From contig KV423933.1 in the NCBI GenBank assembly GCA_001632435.1, positions 47,769 to 111,768 of the forward strand: a stretch of DNA of 64,000 nt. Direction: 5' to 3'. Position numbers and translations under genes: made by a program. This stretch comes from Calocera cornea HHB12733. Lineage: Eukaryota > Basidiomycota > Dacrymycetes > Dacrymycetales > Dacrymycetaceae. How positions within the stretch are numbered: position 1 is the first letter of the stretch; every line of letters begins with the position of its first letter. Positions 1 to 9,294 of the stretch are shown piece by piece. Below the pieces are notes generated by a model, which was given only the letters and a program-made list of their open reading frames with translations, was not told where the DNA came from and made no database searches.

Positions 1-544
1 TTGCACGTGGACGCTGCACGGCGCGAACCCGTACGAGCCCGGCACGACCCAGGACGGAACCCTCGACTGAAATAGGAGTGGAGGCATGGATTGGTCGTGG
101 AAGCGCCCCCATGGAATTGCCCTACGCCGACGAGGTCGCGCCCTACGTGTAAGGATCCGGTTTTAGTTCGCCCTGGTTTGCTCCCGTAGACAACCCTAGC
201 ACCTTACACACGTACGATCACCTACCCATTTGTAGTTGATCCGTACATTGGTGCTCCAATATACAGGAGATCAGCCTATGGCTGGCGCCCCAGGGCGCGT
301 GAGGAGACTACAACTCCTTTCACTACGCTCATCCTGAGCATCTGAGCATCTGCCCTACCCTCAAGTATCAGTCAGAAAGGGAATTACCCCACTCTCAATG
401 ACTCCTTGTGGCCTGGATGTTTGCTCCAACGGCTTTGGGAATAATATATATTCCCTGGTTAACGCAGGTGTGATTTGTGAAACGGCACCTGGCTCAATAC
501 TGGCATTATTGCGACTAAGCAACAATATTCGCTGATACTTCATC
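1..544 (+). other. Window edge; possible 3' end of an upstream gene
   Basis: A reading frame open from base 3 ends at the TAA at 150-152 with the residues MELPYADEVAPYV, which looks like a protein C-terminus. A second protein-like stretch in another frame ends at base 69, so an intron between them is possible. I cannot assign a family from so little sequence. Bases 153-544 hold nothing I recognise beyond what would be the promoter of the reductase starting at 545. Confidence 0.25.
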
Positions 545-2074
545 ATGGCACTCTTTCAGCCTGCACCGAAGCCATCGACCCCGCTGGGCGAATGGAGGGT
601 AATATTTGATTTTGGTGCAAACTGATACAGGCTCATTACTTGATTCATAGCTGCTGTCCCCAAATGCTGGTGTCCGCGTTTCTCCGCTGTGCCTGGGTGC
701 CATGAGTCTGGGTGATGCCTGGAAGGACTTTATGGCCGGCATCATGACCAAGGACGAAGTCTTCAAGGTATATTGATTTCTGTCGATTGGACCTTGTACC
801 TTTCTAATGGCGGCGGCAAGCTGTTGGACGTATTCTTCGAGGCTGGCGGCAACTTCATTGACACTGCCAATAACTACCAAGACGAGCAATCTGAGATTCT
901 GATCGGTGAATGGATGAAGGCACGCGGCAATCGTGACCAACTGGGTATGTCCTTTATTATTGGCATTTCCACGGACTAAGTCCTTGTGACAGTCCTGGCC
1001 ACAAAGTTCACTACTTGCTACGTCCGCGGTCGCAAGGACATCAAGTATTTTGCCAACTACAGCGGCAATCATACCAAGAGTCTGCACATGTCCGTCCGCG
1101 ACAGCCTGAAGAAGCTCCAGACCGACTATATCGACTTGCTTTGGGTGCACTGGTGGGACTACACCACATCCATCCCCGAATTGATGCAATCGCTGGATGC
1201 TCAGGTCAAGGCCGGAAAGATTTTGTACCTTGGCATTTCGGATACTCCGGGTATGTGCATGATTCAATGCTGGTGCACTGGCTTATGCAGAATGCCTTCC
1301 AGCCTGGGTGGTCGCAAAAGCGAACCAATATGCTCGCGACCACGGCATGGCCCAGTTCGTTGCGTGTGAGGCGTAGAATTGCTGATTTCCGCGGATCCCC
1401 CTGACAGATGCCATACAGATCAGGGCCAATGGAGCTGCTTACAACGTGACTTCGAGGGTGACATCCTGCCTATGTGCCATTCGGAAGGGATGGCCGTCGC
1501 CCCTTGGGGTGTCGTTGGAGGCCTAAGAGCATTCCGTCTTTGTTCAGAATTGATGCTCAGGTTAGTTGCAGGGCAAGTTCAAGACCGCCGCTCAGATCGA
1601 GGCTCGGAAGAAAGAGTCCGGAGGGATGCTTCGGACGTTCGCTCAGGACCAGACTGAGGGAGAAAAAGCAATCAGTGCTGCGTTGGAAAAGGTCGCCAAG
1701 GAAGTCGGTGGCGGTGCTTCCCTTGCGAACGTCGCGATTGCGTACACGCTGCACAAGCAGGCCTACGTCTTCCCGATTATCGGCGGAAGGAAGCCCGAGT
1801 ATCTTCTCGAAAACATCAAGGTGTGGGAGCAAGCTGTATTGCTGGATCTGACTCACCGTCATTCCTTCAGGCTCTCTCCATCAGGCTGACCCCTGATCAA
1901 ATGGATTCTATCGACAATGCTGTGCCCTTTAAGCTCCCATTCCCCCACAATATGGTGGGAACTGACCCTGCGCTTACGCGGGACGGAATGTGGAGCGGTG
2001 CTTTCATGACCAGTGGCGGTGTGATTCGCTTCTCCAAGGCAGCGGCGCCTATTCTTCCCACAGATGATGTTTAA
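545..2074 (+). CDS. Aryl-alcohol dehydrogenase-like aldo/keto reductase
   Basis: This is an NADP-dependent aldo/keto reductase of the fungal aryl-alcohol dehydrogenase (AAD) group, which reduces aromatic aldehydes to alcohols in the cytosol. Eight exons fit: 545-598, 651-767, 821-944, 993-1250, 1303-1363, 1408-1522, 1572-1820 and 1871-2074. They give about 393 residues, the usual AAD length. The start reads [17 protein letters not shown]. The tetrad is visible as Asp and Tyr in [12 protein letters not shown], Lys in ATKFTT and His in VHWWD. Six introns are clean GT-AG. The intron after residues VVGG has CTAAG where GTAAG is expected; the only nearby GT is a weak GTTGGA at 1514, which would remove three conserved residues. 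The gene may therefore be mis-spliced or decaying. It lies tail to tail with the oxygenase at 2270. Family assignment is firm; substrate is not known. Confidence 0.85.
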
Positions 2075-2269
2075 GAAGATGACCGGGATCTGTCTGTTAG
2101 GCTTGCTGCCAATTTGTCGGTAACAAGTAGCACTTATTCGTCCATTGCATGATTAGGGCTGGGCGAGTTGGGCAGAAGAGCATGCGATACGCGTATAAAA
2201 TGCTTTGAATGAACCTTCGTTTTTTTGCATTACAGTCAGATGTATCTACCAAAACCCGGAATGCAAAGA

Positions 2270-3481
2270 TCAGTAGGCCGCACCGAAAGAGGGCCGCCCG
2301 CCCGGGAACAGCTCTTTGAAGAGCTCGGGGTACCACTTCTCGCCGACATCGGGGTGCGACTTGATGCGACCGATGAGTTGCACCTGCCCGTTGCATTCCG
2401 TCGCATATTCCGAGTAGTTGACAGAGTCCACCGCACCGGTCTCGCCACGCGCATGCTTGAGATCAAGGATATCCTGCGGGATGGGAATGCCCTGGTTGAC
2501 CTTGGCCGCCAGAGAGAAGCTCTGAAAGTAAGGGACCGAGTAGCGCGAACCCATGCCCTTGGGTGGGGAGATGACCCGGTGGGATGTGGCGATGCACACC
2601 TTCTGCGTGGCAATCTCGAGAGCTTTGCCAATGTTGACGACGAAGGTACCGGGAACAGGCGGTGCATCGATCCATTGTCCAGCTTTGTTCTGCACCTGAA
2701 GACCGGGATGCGAGCTGGCTTGCAGGAGGAAGGTAAGGAGGCCGTGATCAAAGTGAGGACCGACGCCTTGCGTGCCGTCTTCCGGACGAAGGTTGGATGC
2801 GTCAACATACTTGAGAAGCTTGAGGCGCTGTTGCATGGGTTCCGAGTCGTAGAACTGAGCAAGACTTCCGGTAGGGATCTTGAGGCACTCCTCGATGAGG
2901 TCGACCATCTTGAAGCCCAGGTCGGCAACCCCATTGAGGTAGTCAACGACGCACCTTTGGAAACCGGGGAGAGCTTTCTCAGGCGGATACTTTCGGGAGA
3001 ATCAGAATCAACATTTCAAGTGAGCTGTCATCACACACCGAAGGAGGACCCCACAGCCTCTTCCAGTCCTCGTCACCCTCCTTCCACTTGCATTCGTAGT
3101 CGGTCGCAAAGTCGAACTGCTCCCGATTATCGCGAGCGCCCTTGGTGAATTCTTGGCCCTGCCGGGAGTATCCGAGGAAGTGCGGCGAATTCAGCATGGA
3201 GCAAGTCATTTTGGTCTCGAGGGGAAGGTCAAAGACCTTGGGGATATAGTCGAGAAGTTGGTTAACTTGCGCCTGTGAGAAGGATGAGCAAACCATATTC
3301 AGTCTAAGAGTGCACTGCGCACCTGGGTCACCAGGGAATTCTTCAGGTACATAAAGCCGACATTGACAATGGCATGGATAAGCTCCGCTTTGAATTTCTC
3401 CCTTTCCTCCAGAGTCCCATGAACAAGGCGCCAGTCCAGGGTGGGAATCTCTTGGAACGGTTGCTCGATAGCGACGGGCAT
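2270..3481 (-). CDS. 2-oxoglutarate/Fe(II)-dependent oxygenase (isopenicillin N synthase-like)
   Basis: This is a soluble non-heme iron oxygenase that would oxidise a small molecule with 2-oxoglutarate and O2. Three exons fit in frame (3481-3323, 3272-3039, 2989-2270) and give 370 residues, normal for the family. The N-terminus reads IPTLDW, as in DIOX_N domains. The iron ligands appear as HFD in GPHFDHGLLTFLLQ and His in ATSHRVISP. The 2-oxoglutarate-binding Arg-x-Ser is in GSRYSVPYF. Both introns are GT-AG. The gene converges on the AAD-like reductase at 545 and is followed leftwards-to-right by an MFS exporter on the same strand, so a role in a small detoxification or secondary-metabolite set is possible. 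Substrate cannot be read from sequence. Confidence 0.88.
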
Positions 3482-4424
3482 GTTGAGGGTGGGGGATTCT
3501 TTAGATGAATAAAGAATATAGGAGGATGAACTCAGACTGAGTTCAGGGGCGACAGTTGAATGTCTGGGCGTATGCTAGGATTCCGGGGGCGAGGGGACGC
3601 ATCGCTATATAGGCGCGCAGTGCATCACCGCCAAAGTTGATTAACCGCCCGTCCGGTTAGCAGATGACTCCGGAGGAGATCTACAATGGAGTGCCCAGCC
3701 CACGGCGTGTGATGACAGTCGATGCTGCGGTCGGCAACAGTTAAGCCGCCCTCCCGCTTATCGGTAAGATGAGCGAAACGATATGTCAAGGAATATCTGT
3801 AAGTCCGGGGATATGTTTGGCTTTGTCACAGCTCCGATCAAGCTGTGCTGACCGATTAGGAGTACAGTTTCCATGGGATCAAGCGTTCACAGACCATCTG
3901 GAATCCTCAGGATCTTCGTCCATACGATCGAACAATATGGTGGCAAAATACAGAAGAGATTCGAGCATTGTCATGGTTGGAAGATTCGTTGTCCCGACCC
4001 CGGGGCCCCCCAACTGAACGGAGGCTTGTCGCAGCGAGAACATTTCTTCCGGGGCTGAAGAGACGGAAGCGGAATGGTCACAGGCTCCGTAGTTCTCGGC
4101 TGCCCCTTCTCCCCGCCTCTGCAGGTGGCAACAGGCAAAACTGAAATGCTCTGGGCGATTGGAAGTGCCGCCCGGCGCTTGGTCATTGTCGGTATACTTA
4201 CAGTATCACCCGCGTGTAGGGGTCTGGCGGGCCCACGGGGTAGCGAAGGACTATCCGGCGTCGGCGAGGAGCGCCTGTTCCCAGCGGGCGAAGGATAATT
4301 ACTGGTGGGTCAGGCGGGGATGTTGAGTGAGCAGCATAGAATCGCTGGCAAGTTATTGCGGGCGGAGCCGAGCAGAAGCTGCCAGGGGTGCCTCCATGTC
4401 TGCTCCACGCGTCGTTTACCGGCA
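3482..4424. other. Intergenic region, oxygenase promoter
   Basis: About 0.9 kb with no coding sequence I trust. The first few hundred bases are the oxygenase promoter; the sequence TATATAGGCGC near 3605 could be a TATA element read on the minus strand. Confidence 0.4.
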
Positions 4425-4884
4425 GTTGCCGAGATTGTCTCTATCCAGTCTGAATGCAGCAGTGCACGTTGTTGTGTCGTATGCGGGCCATCCCGAACAG
4501 AACGCATAAGAGGAGCCAACTAAAGCCAAGCTGGGTGGAGCCGCCAGAGAGACGCGGGGGGGAGCCGAGCGGAGTCGCGTTAAATCGAATGAACCGCACC
4601 TCCGAGGCGCGCATTCTGGGTGGAGGCATGAACAGCAAAAGGACTGCCCCTAGCGACCGTAGATGTTATGGGTTGTGATGATGATGACGTCGAGACGCAC
4701 TTTCCGCAAGTACAGTGCATGCTACGCCGGGCCGGCACGCACGCTAATAGTAACATGCAGTAACGTCAACCGAAGTCTGTTCGCCAGCCCTGGCGGGAAC
4801 AATTCCCCTCGGGAGCAATCTGAGCGAGCGACCGAATCCGTCCGTCCGATCCTCTCGTCCGGTCTGCCGGCGAGGTTCTGAGCA
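4425..4884 (-). repeat. Block L, copy A of a dispersed repeat
   Basis: The reverse complement of this stretch matches 14331-14795 with moderate divergence. Shared landmarks include CATGCCTCC..CCAGA.TG.GCGCCTCGGAG, CGCATACGACACAACAAC and CTCAGATTGCTCCCGAGGGG. Here the block is downstream of MFS copy A; at 14.3 kb it is upstream of copy B. I see no open reading frame or terminal repeat that would make it a defined transposon. Confidence 0.7.
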
Positions 4885-5048
4885 CCTGCAATCACTGCCC
4901 CGTCCCCCCACGTGTTTGCCACGAAAGCGACCATTGTCGTGTTCGTTCTTCTCTTCTTCGTGCCACGCTTGACAGGTCATGAGAATGCACGTGCATGGAT
5001 CATTGACTAACTTAAGGATACAGGAAATTGTGCAGCTTCTGGTCATCT

Positions 5049-7210
5049 CTAGTACACCAGGTCCTTCACAGGGACCCCAAGTGGTGACACCGGCGTGATG
5101 GGATCCAACATCGGCATCCGCCTGAGCGGCGTGGGGTAGTACACACCATCCTTCACGGGGTCCTCAAGTGATGAATCCGGCGTAATTGGTAACCCCGGTG
5201 TGATGGGATCCAGTGGTGGTGTCCATTGGAGCGAGGGCGTCACTGTTAGCGGCCCAATATTAACGACGCCTTTGTCCATCTCGATTTCCTCTCCTTCCTC
5301 CATCTCTGCTTCTCTTGAATGTTGGTCACTCCCCCTCTGGCCGTCGGGCCGTCCCTCCTGGCCTTCGGATAGATCCCAGTTCTCGTCCGTCTCGTTGTGC
5401 AATGGGATCTCGCGCATCAAGAGCGCGCTCGCCACACCCAAGAAACAAAATGCGAGCATGACCTTCCACAGCGTGCTCATGCTCGCGGCGAACGCCTCTT
5501 TGACCTGTCCCTGCAGCGGCTCCGGCAGCTGCGGGATGACCGGGATGGCCGCGATGGCGAACTCTGCGCCGCCAGGGAATTGCGTGCGGAAGTCGGCGGG
5601 CAGTCGCCATTGGAGCTCGTTCTGCAGGACAGCGGAACCGATGGTGATCCCGAAGATTTGCGCGAAGGTGCGGAGGAAGACAAAGAGCGCCAAGGCACTC
5701 CCGTTCCGTGCTAGCGGTAGAGGCGAAAGGATGGGAAATTTCTGATCGAGGTAAGCTCGCCACCGCACAAGGCTGTTTGAACACTTACGATCGCAGTCCA
5801 GAGGATCCCGAACCCGAACCCGACGAATAGGTTGAATCCAACCCACCTCGCCGTCGGCATGGTCGCTTTCTCCAAACTCAAAAGCCCCACACCGACAGTG
5901 ATGATGATCCACCCTATGTAAATCTGCGGCGTATAGCGCTTCAGAATGACAACCGACACCCCACCGACGATCGCCCCGGGCGCGATGACGAACGCATACG
6001 ACAAGGTGTCGATACCCGACTGCACCGGGTCGGCGCCGAAGCATGCCTGGAAGAATGCCGGCATGAGGTACAGGAAGCTGACCGACACGATCGAGTGCCA
6101 GAAGGTGCCTAGGAAGCCTGAGACGGACGTCCGGTTCGTGAGGAGGTCGAACGGTATCGTGGGGACGGTGGTATTCGCTGCCCATCGAGCTTCATATACA
6201 AAGAAGGCGATTAAGCCAAGTAGACCGAAGATCAGAGGCACCAAAGTTTGCGCAGACGACCATGGAACTTCGATCCCACCACGCGTGAGTGCGATGGACA
6301 CTGCGACGGTGGCAGCGCAAACCAGTGCATTGCCGCTTCTAGTGGTCAGTACGGTCCACAAGCGAGACGCGAGGCACTCACGTCCAATCTATCCTTCGCA
6401 GCTTCTGTTGAATGCTACCGGGTGGCACCTTGAGCCGAAGGAAGTACGCGACCAGGCAGAAGGCACCGAAGGTGAGCGGCAGCTGTATCCGGAAGAGCCA
6501 GCGCCAGGACACCTTCTGCGCAAACACTCCACCGATTGGCGGCCCCATGGCTGTTGCGACAGAATAGGTGAGACCCGTGAGGCCCATGAAAGCACCACGT
6601 TCTTTGAGAGGGACAAGATCGGCAATGATGATTTCAGCCAAGGAAAGTATACCGCCGCATCCCAGTCCTTGGATCGCTGTGACACCATGAGCATATCACA
6701 GAGCGAGGATGAATAAGAAACCCACTTCTTCCCACAAGGAACACGCCTGAACTGTGTGCCTCACCGCAGATGACGCAACCGACAAAAAAGAAGATCAGTG
6801 ATGACAGTAGCACCGGCTGTCGGCCAAAGGTATCTGCGAGGGCGCCAGATAAGCTGGTAGGACATTGTCAGTGAGCCCTTCCATGAGCACGCGCAAACTC
6901 ACGGGAGCCAAGCAGCGGAAGCGAGGAAGTAGGCGCTTCCCATCCACGCGAACAACGAGTGCCCATTTCCGAGCTCGTTGACGATGATCGGTACAGCAGT
7001 GGGTAGGTCCGTCGTATCGAGCGCAGCAAGAAAGATAGTAACGCAAACTGCACCGAAGATGAACCAGAAGGCTGCCCCCCTTTTGGGCTTCGCTGCCTTG
7101 CCATGGCGGGTTGGCCTTTCAAGATCCGAGATGCCCAACCCCGGTACGCCCTCTAGTTTCTCAACCTGACTGTCGTCGACACTAGTGGAGGGATGTGTTC
7201 TGAATAGCAT
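5049..7210 (-). CDS. MFS drug/metabolite exporter, DHA2-type, copy A
   Basis: This is a plasma-membrane major facilitator protein of the 14-segment DHA2 type, expected to export small molecules by proton antiport. Five exons with the same boundaries as copy B give about 650 residues. The start reads MLFRTHPSTSVDD. The first membrane segment is near WFIFGAVCVTIFLAALD, motif A reads GALADTFGRQP, and motif C-like GLTYSVATAMGPPIGG is followed by SWRWLFRIQLPL. The reading frame is intact. The last 100 residues form a charged cytoplasmic tail with two degenerate repeats built on DPITP and DPVKD followed by VYYPTPL. Copy B at 15554 is an inverted, diverged duplicate. Neighbouring oxygenase and reductase genes suggest export of a related compound, which is inference. 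Confidence 0.88.
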
Positions 7211-7945
7211 CTCTTCTGCTTCTTTGTCGAGGAAGAGCTCCGAGAGATGGTGCTGTGGGTTGGGGGGGAGGGGGAGCGTCCGAGATGATACTTAGTGTAG
7301 TCGAGAGGAGATCAGGTAGAAGAGGCCACCAAAGACTACCGGATACCTTCTTGCAATGTACCCGGCGACAGACCGGCTGCGCCATGCGACTTCAAACCGT
7401 CTCACGGAGAGGACTGAGATGCACGGCTGCACCAGTACTGGATCATTCGTATTGAAACGTTTGATGCTGCACCGGACTCGCGTCACGTGTACACTGGTAC
7501 TGAATGGAATGAATCCTCGCCTGGCTGGGAATGTGCGGTTGGACATGAGGACCGGCACAGACAACAATTTCACCCATTGATGGTAAACTGTACAGTAGCT
7601 CTGTCAGACACCAAAAGGTCCTTGATCGCTCATCTTGCCGGAACTCCAGCAACATTATCGGTACTCTCAGTGCCTTGATTTTCACGTAGCCCATGAACAA
7701 GGATCTTGTATGGAATATAGTCGGGGTCGGTTACCTACAACGAAGAGCTTCTGCGCATGGCCTTCGCCGGGGCATTGGCAGTCGAGCCTTTGTTACCAAT
7801 GTAATGAGTGCTGTATAGCTACACCGCTACGGTCGGCGAAGAGACCGAGAAACGGAAGGAACATACAGGGAACGAACAATGTGTCACGTCGCGAGGCTTG
7901 CCATTAAGTCAAGACAATAACTGTACAGTACAATACAATCTCCCT
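7211..7945. repeat. 5' flank of MFS copy A, shared with copy B (block R)
   Basis: Read in reverse complement, this flank matches 14800-15553 upstream of MFS copy B: AACCGACCCCGACT, GGGCTACGTGA, TTTTGGTGTCTGA and TGTTCCTTCCG all recur in the same order. It contains the promoter of MFS copy A. The homology fades near 7945, about 240 bases before HIS6. No gene is supported here. Confidence 0.7.
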
Positions 7946-8184
7946 GCCACTAGGCTAGACTGTGTTTGTTCATCCTATCGTAATGTTACACATTATAGAT
8001 AACTCACGTTATCAAGTTACTACAGCTTCCTCTGCACCGGAGTGGGCCTCTTAAACGTCTACTCCAGCGTCTACTGCCCTTTCCTAAGCGGGATAACTGC
8101 GGACAACCTTCTTTTTGGGGGCTTTCCTGACGCTTATGTAAGCCTACCCTAAGGGTGCATCTCTCATCAGGCTGGCCTCGTCAC

Positions 8185-9072
8185 ATGGCTCTTCCTGTCG
8201 CCTTGCAGCTGAGGCGGCATCCAGCGATGGCCACACACCGCCGGCGCACCCGCTTCCGGCCGTGCATCGACCTCCACGCCGGTGTGGTGAAGCAGATTGT
8301 AGGCGGATCCCTCTCCACGGACGAGTCCAAGCTGCAGACGAACTTCGTCGCCAGGCAAGTCCCTCCCTACCCTGTCGCAACCTACCACTAACCTCTGCCC
8401 CAAGCTAGCCAGTCCCCAGCGTACTATGCGCAACTGTATAGAGACAATGGCCTGACCGGTGGACACGTCATCAAGCTCGGCCCGGGGAACGACGCCGCCG
8501 CACGCACAGCACTATCTGCCTGGCCCGGCGGACTGCACATCGGCGGGGGCATCACGGAGCAGAACGCGCTGGAGTGGCTCGCCGCGGGCGCAGAGAAGGT
8601 CATCGTGACCTCGTACCTCTTCCCCTCGCAGAAGTTCTCGCTCGAGAGGCTGCAGGTGCTGGAGCGGCTCGTCGGCCGCGAGAGGCTCGTGGTCGACGTC
8701 AGCTGCCGGCGGAGGGGTGAGAAATGGGTTGTGGCGATGAACAAGTGGCAGGACCTGACGGACATGGAGGTGGACCAGGCGTCGCTCAAGATGCTGGAAG
8801 AGCACTGCAGCGAGTTCCTCATCCATGCGGCGGACGTCGAGGGCCTGTGCCAGGGGATCGACGAGGAGCTCGTGCAGCGGCTCGGGGAGTGGGTGACGAT
8901 CCCGTGCACGTATGCGGGTGGGGCGAGGGACGTGTCGGACTTGGAGCTCGTCGACCGGCTCAGTGGGGGCAGGGTGGATCTTACGTTCGGCAGCGCGTTG
9001 GATATTTTTGGAGGCAAGACGGTGAGGTTTGAGGAGCTCGTGATGTACAACAAGGCCATGGCGAGCGTATAG
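8185..9072 (+). CDS. HIS6: ProFAR isomerase, histidine biosynthesis
   Basis: This is the cytosolic TIM-barrel isomerase that converts ProFAR to PRFAR in the fourth step of histidine synthesis. The start motif FRPCIDLHAGVVKQIVGGSL matches HisA/His6, with the first catalytic Asp in CIDLH. Phosphate-binding strands appear as LHIGGGI and TYAGGARD, and the second catalytic Asp region as LVVDVSCRR. Two exons (to 8354, then 8409-9072) join in frame. The intron is GC-AG: the donor is GCAAGT and the acceptor CTAG. Starts at 8185 (277 residues) or 8227 (263 residues) are both possible; the shorter form is nearer the family length. The gene lies between the two MFS copies but is ordinary housekeeping. 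Confidence 0.93.
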
Positions 9073-9294
9073 GCAGAAGGGACGCATGTATGCTCAGGAC
9101 ACGGACGTCGAACATCGGAATGAGTAGTACCATGTAATGATCTATTCATGGGACAATGTTACAATACAATGCATCACCAAAGTTAGGAACTGAGGTCATC
9201 AAGATGGATGCGACCAGCACAAAGCACTAATCCATACGGAAAAACACAATTCTCATCCAAGGAAGTCATAAAATCGTAAGGTGTACGAGGTCAC

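Noticed and set aside
515..1267. 250-residue minus-strand open frame over the AAD-like gene
   Set aside because: It is the antisense shadow of the reductase exons, which carry the catalytic tetrad on the + strand.
2225..3148. 307-residue + strand open frame opposite the oxygenase
   Set aside because: Antisense shadow; the minus strand has HxD, distal His and RxS motifs and consistent introns.
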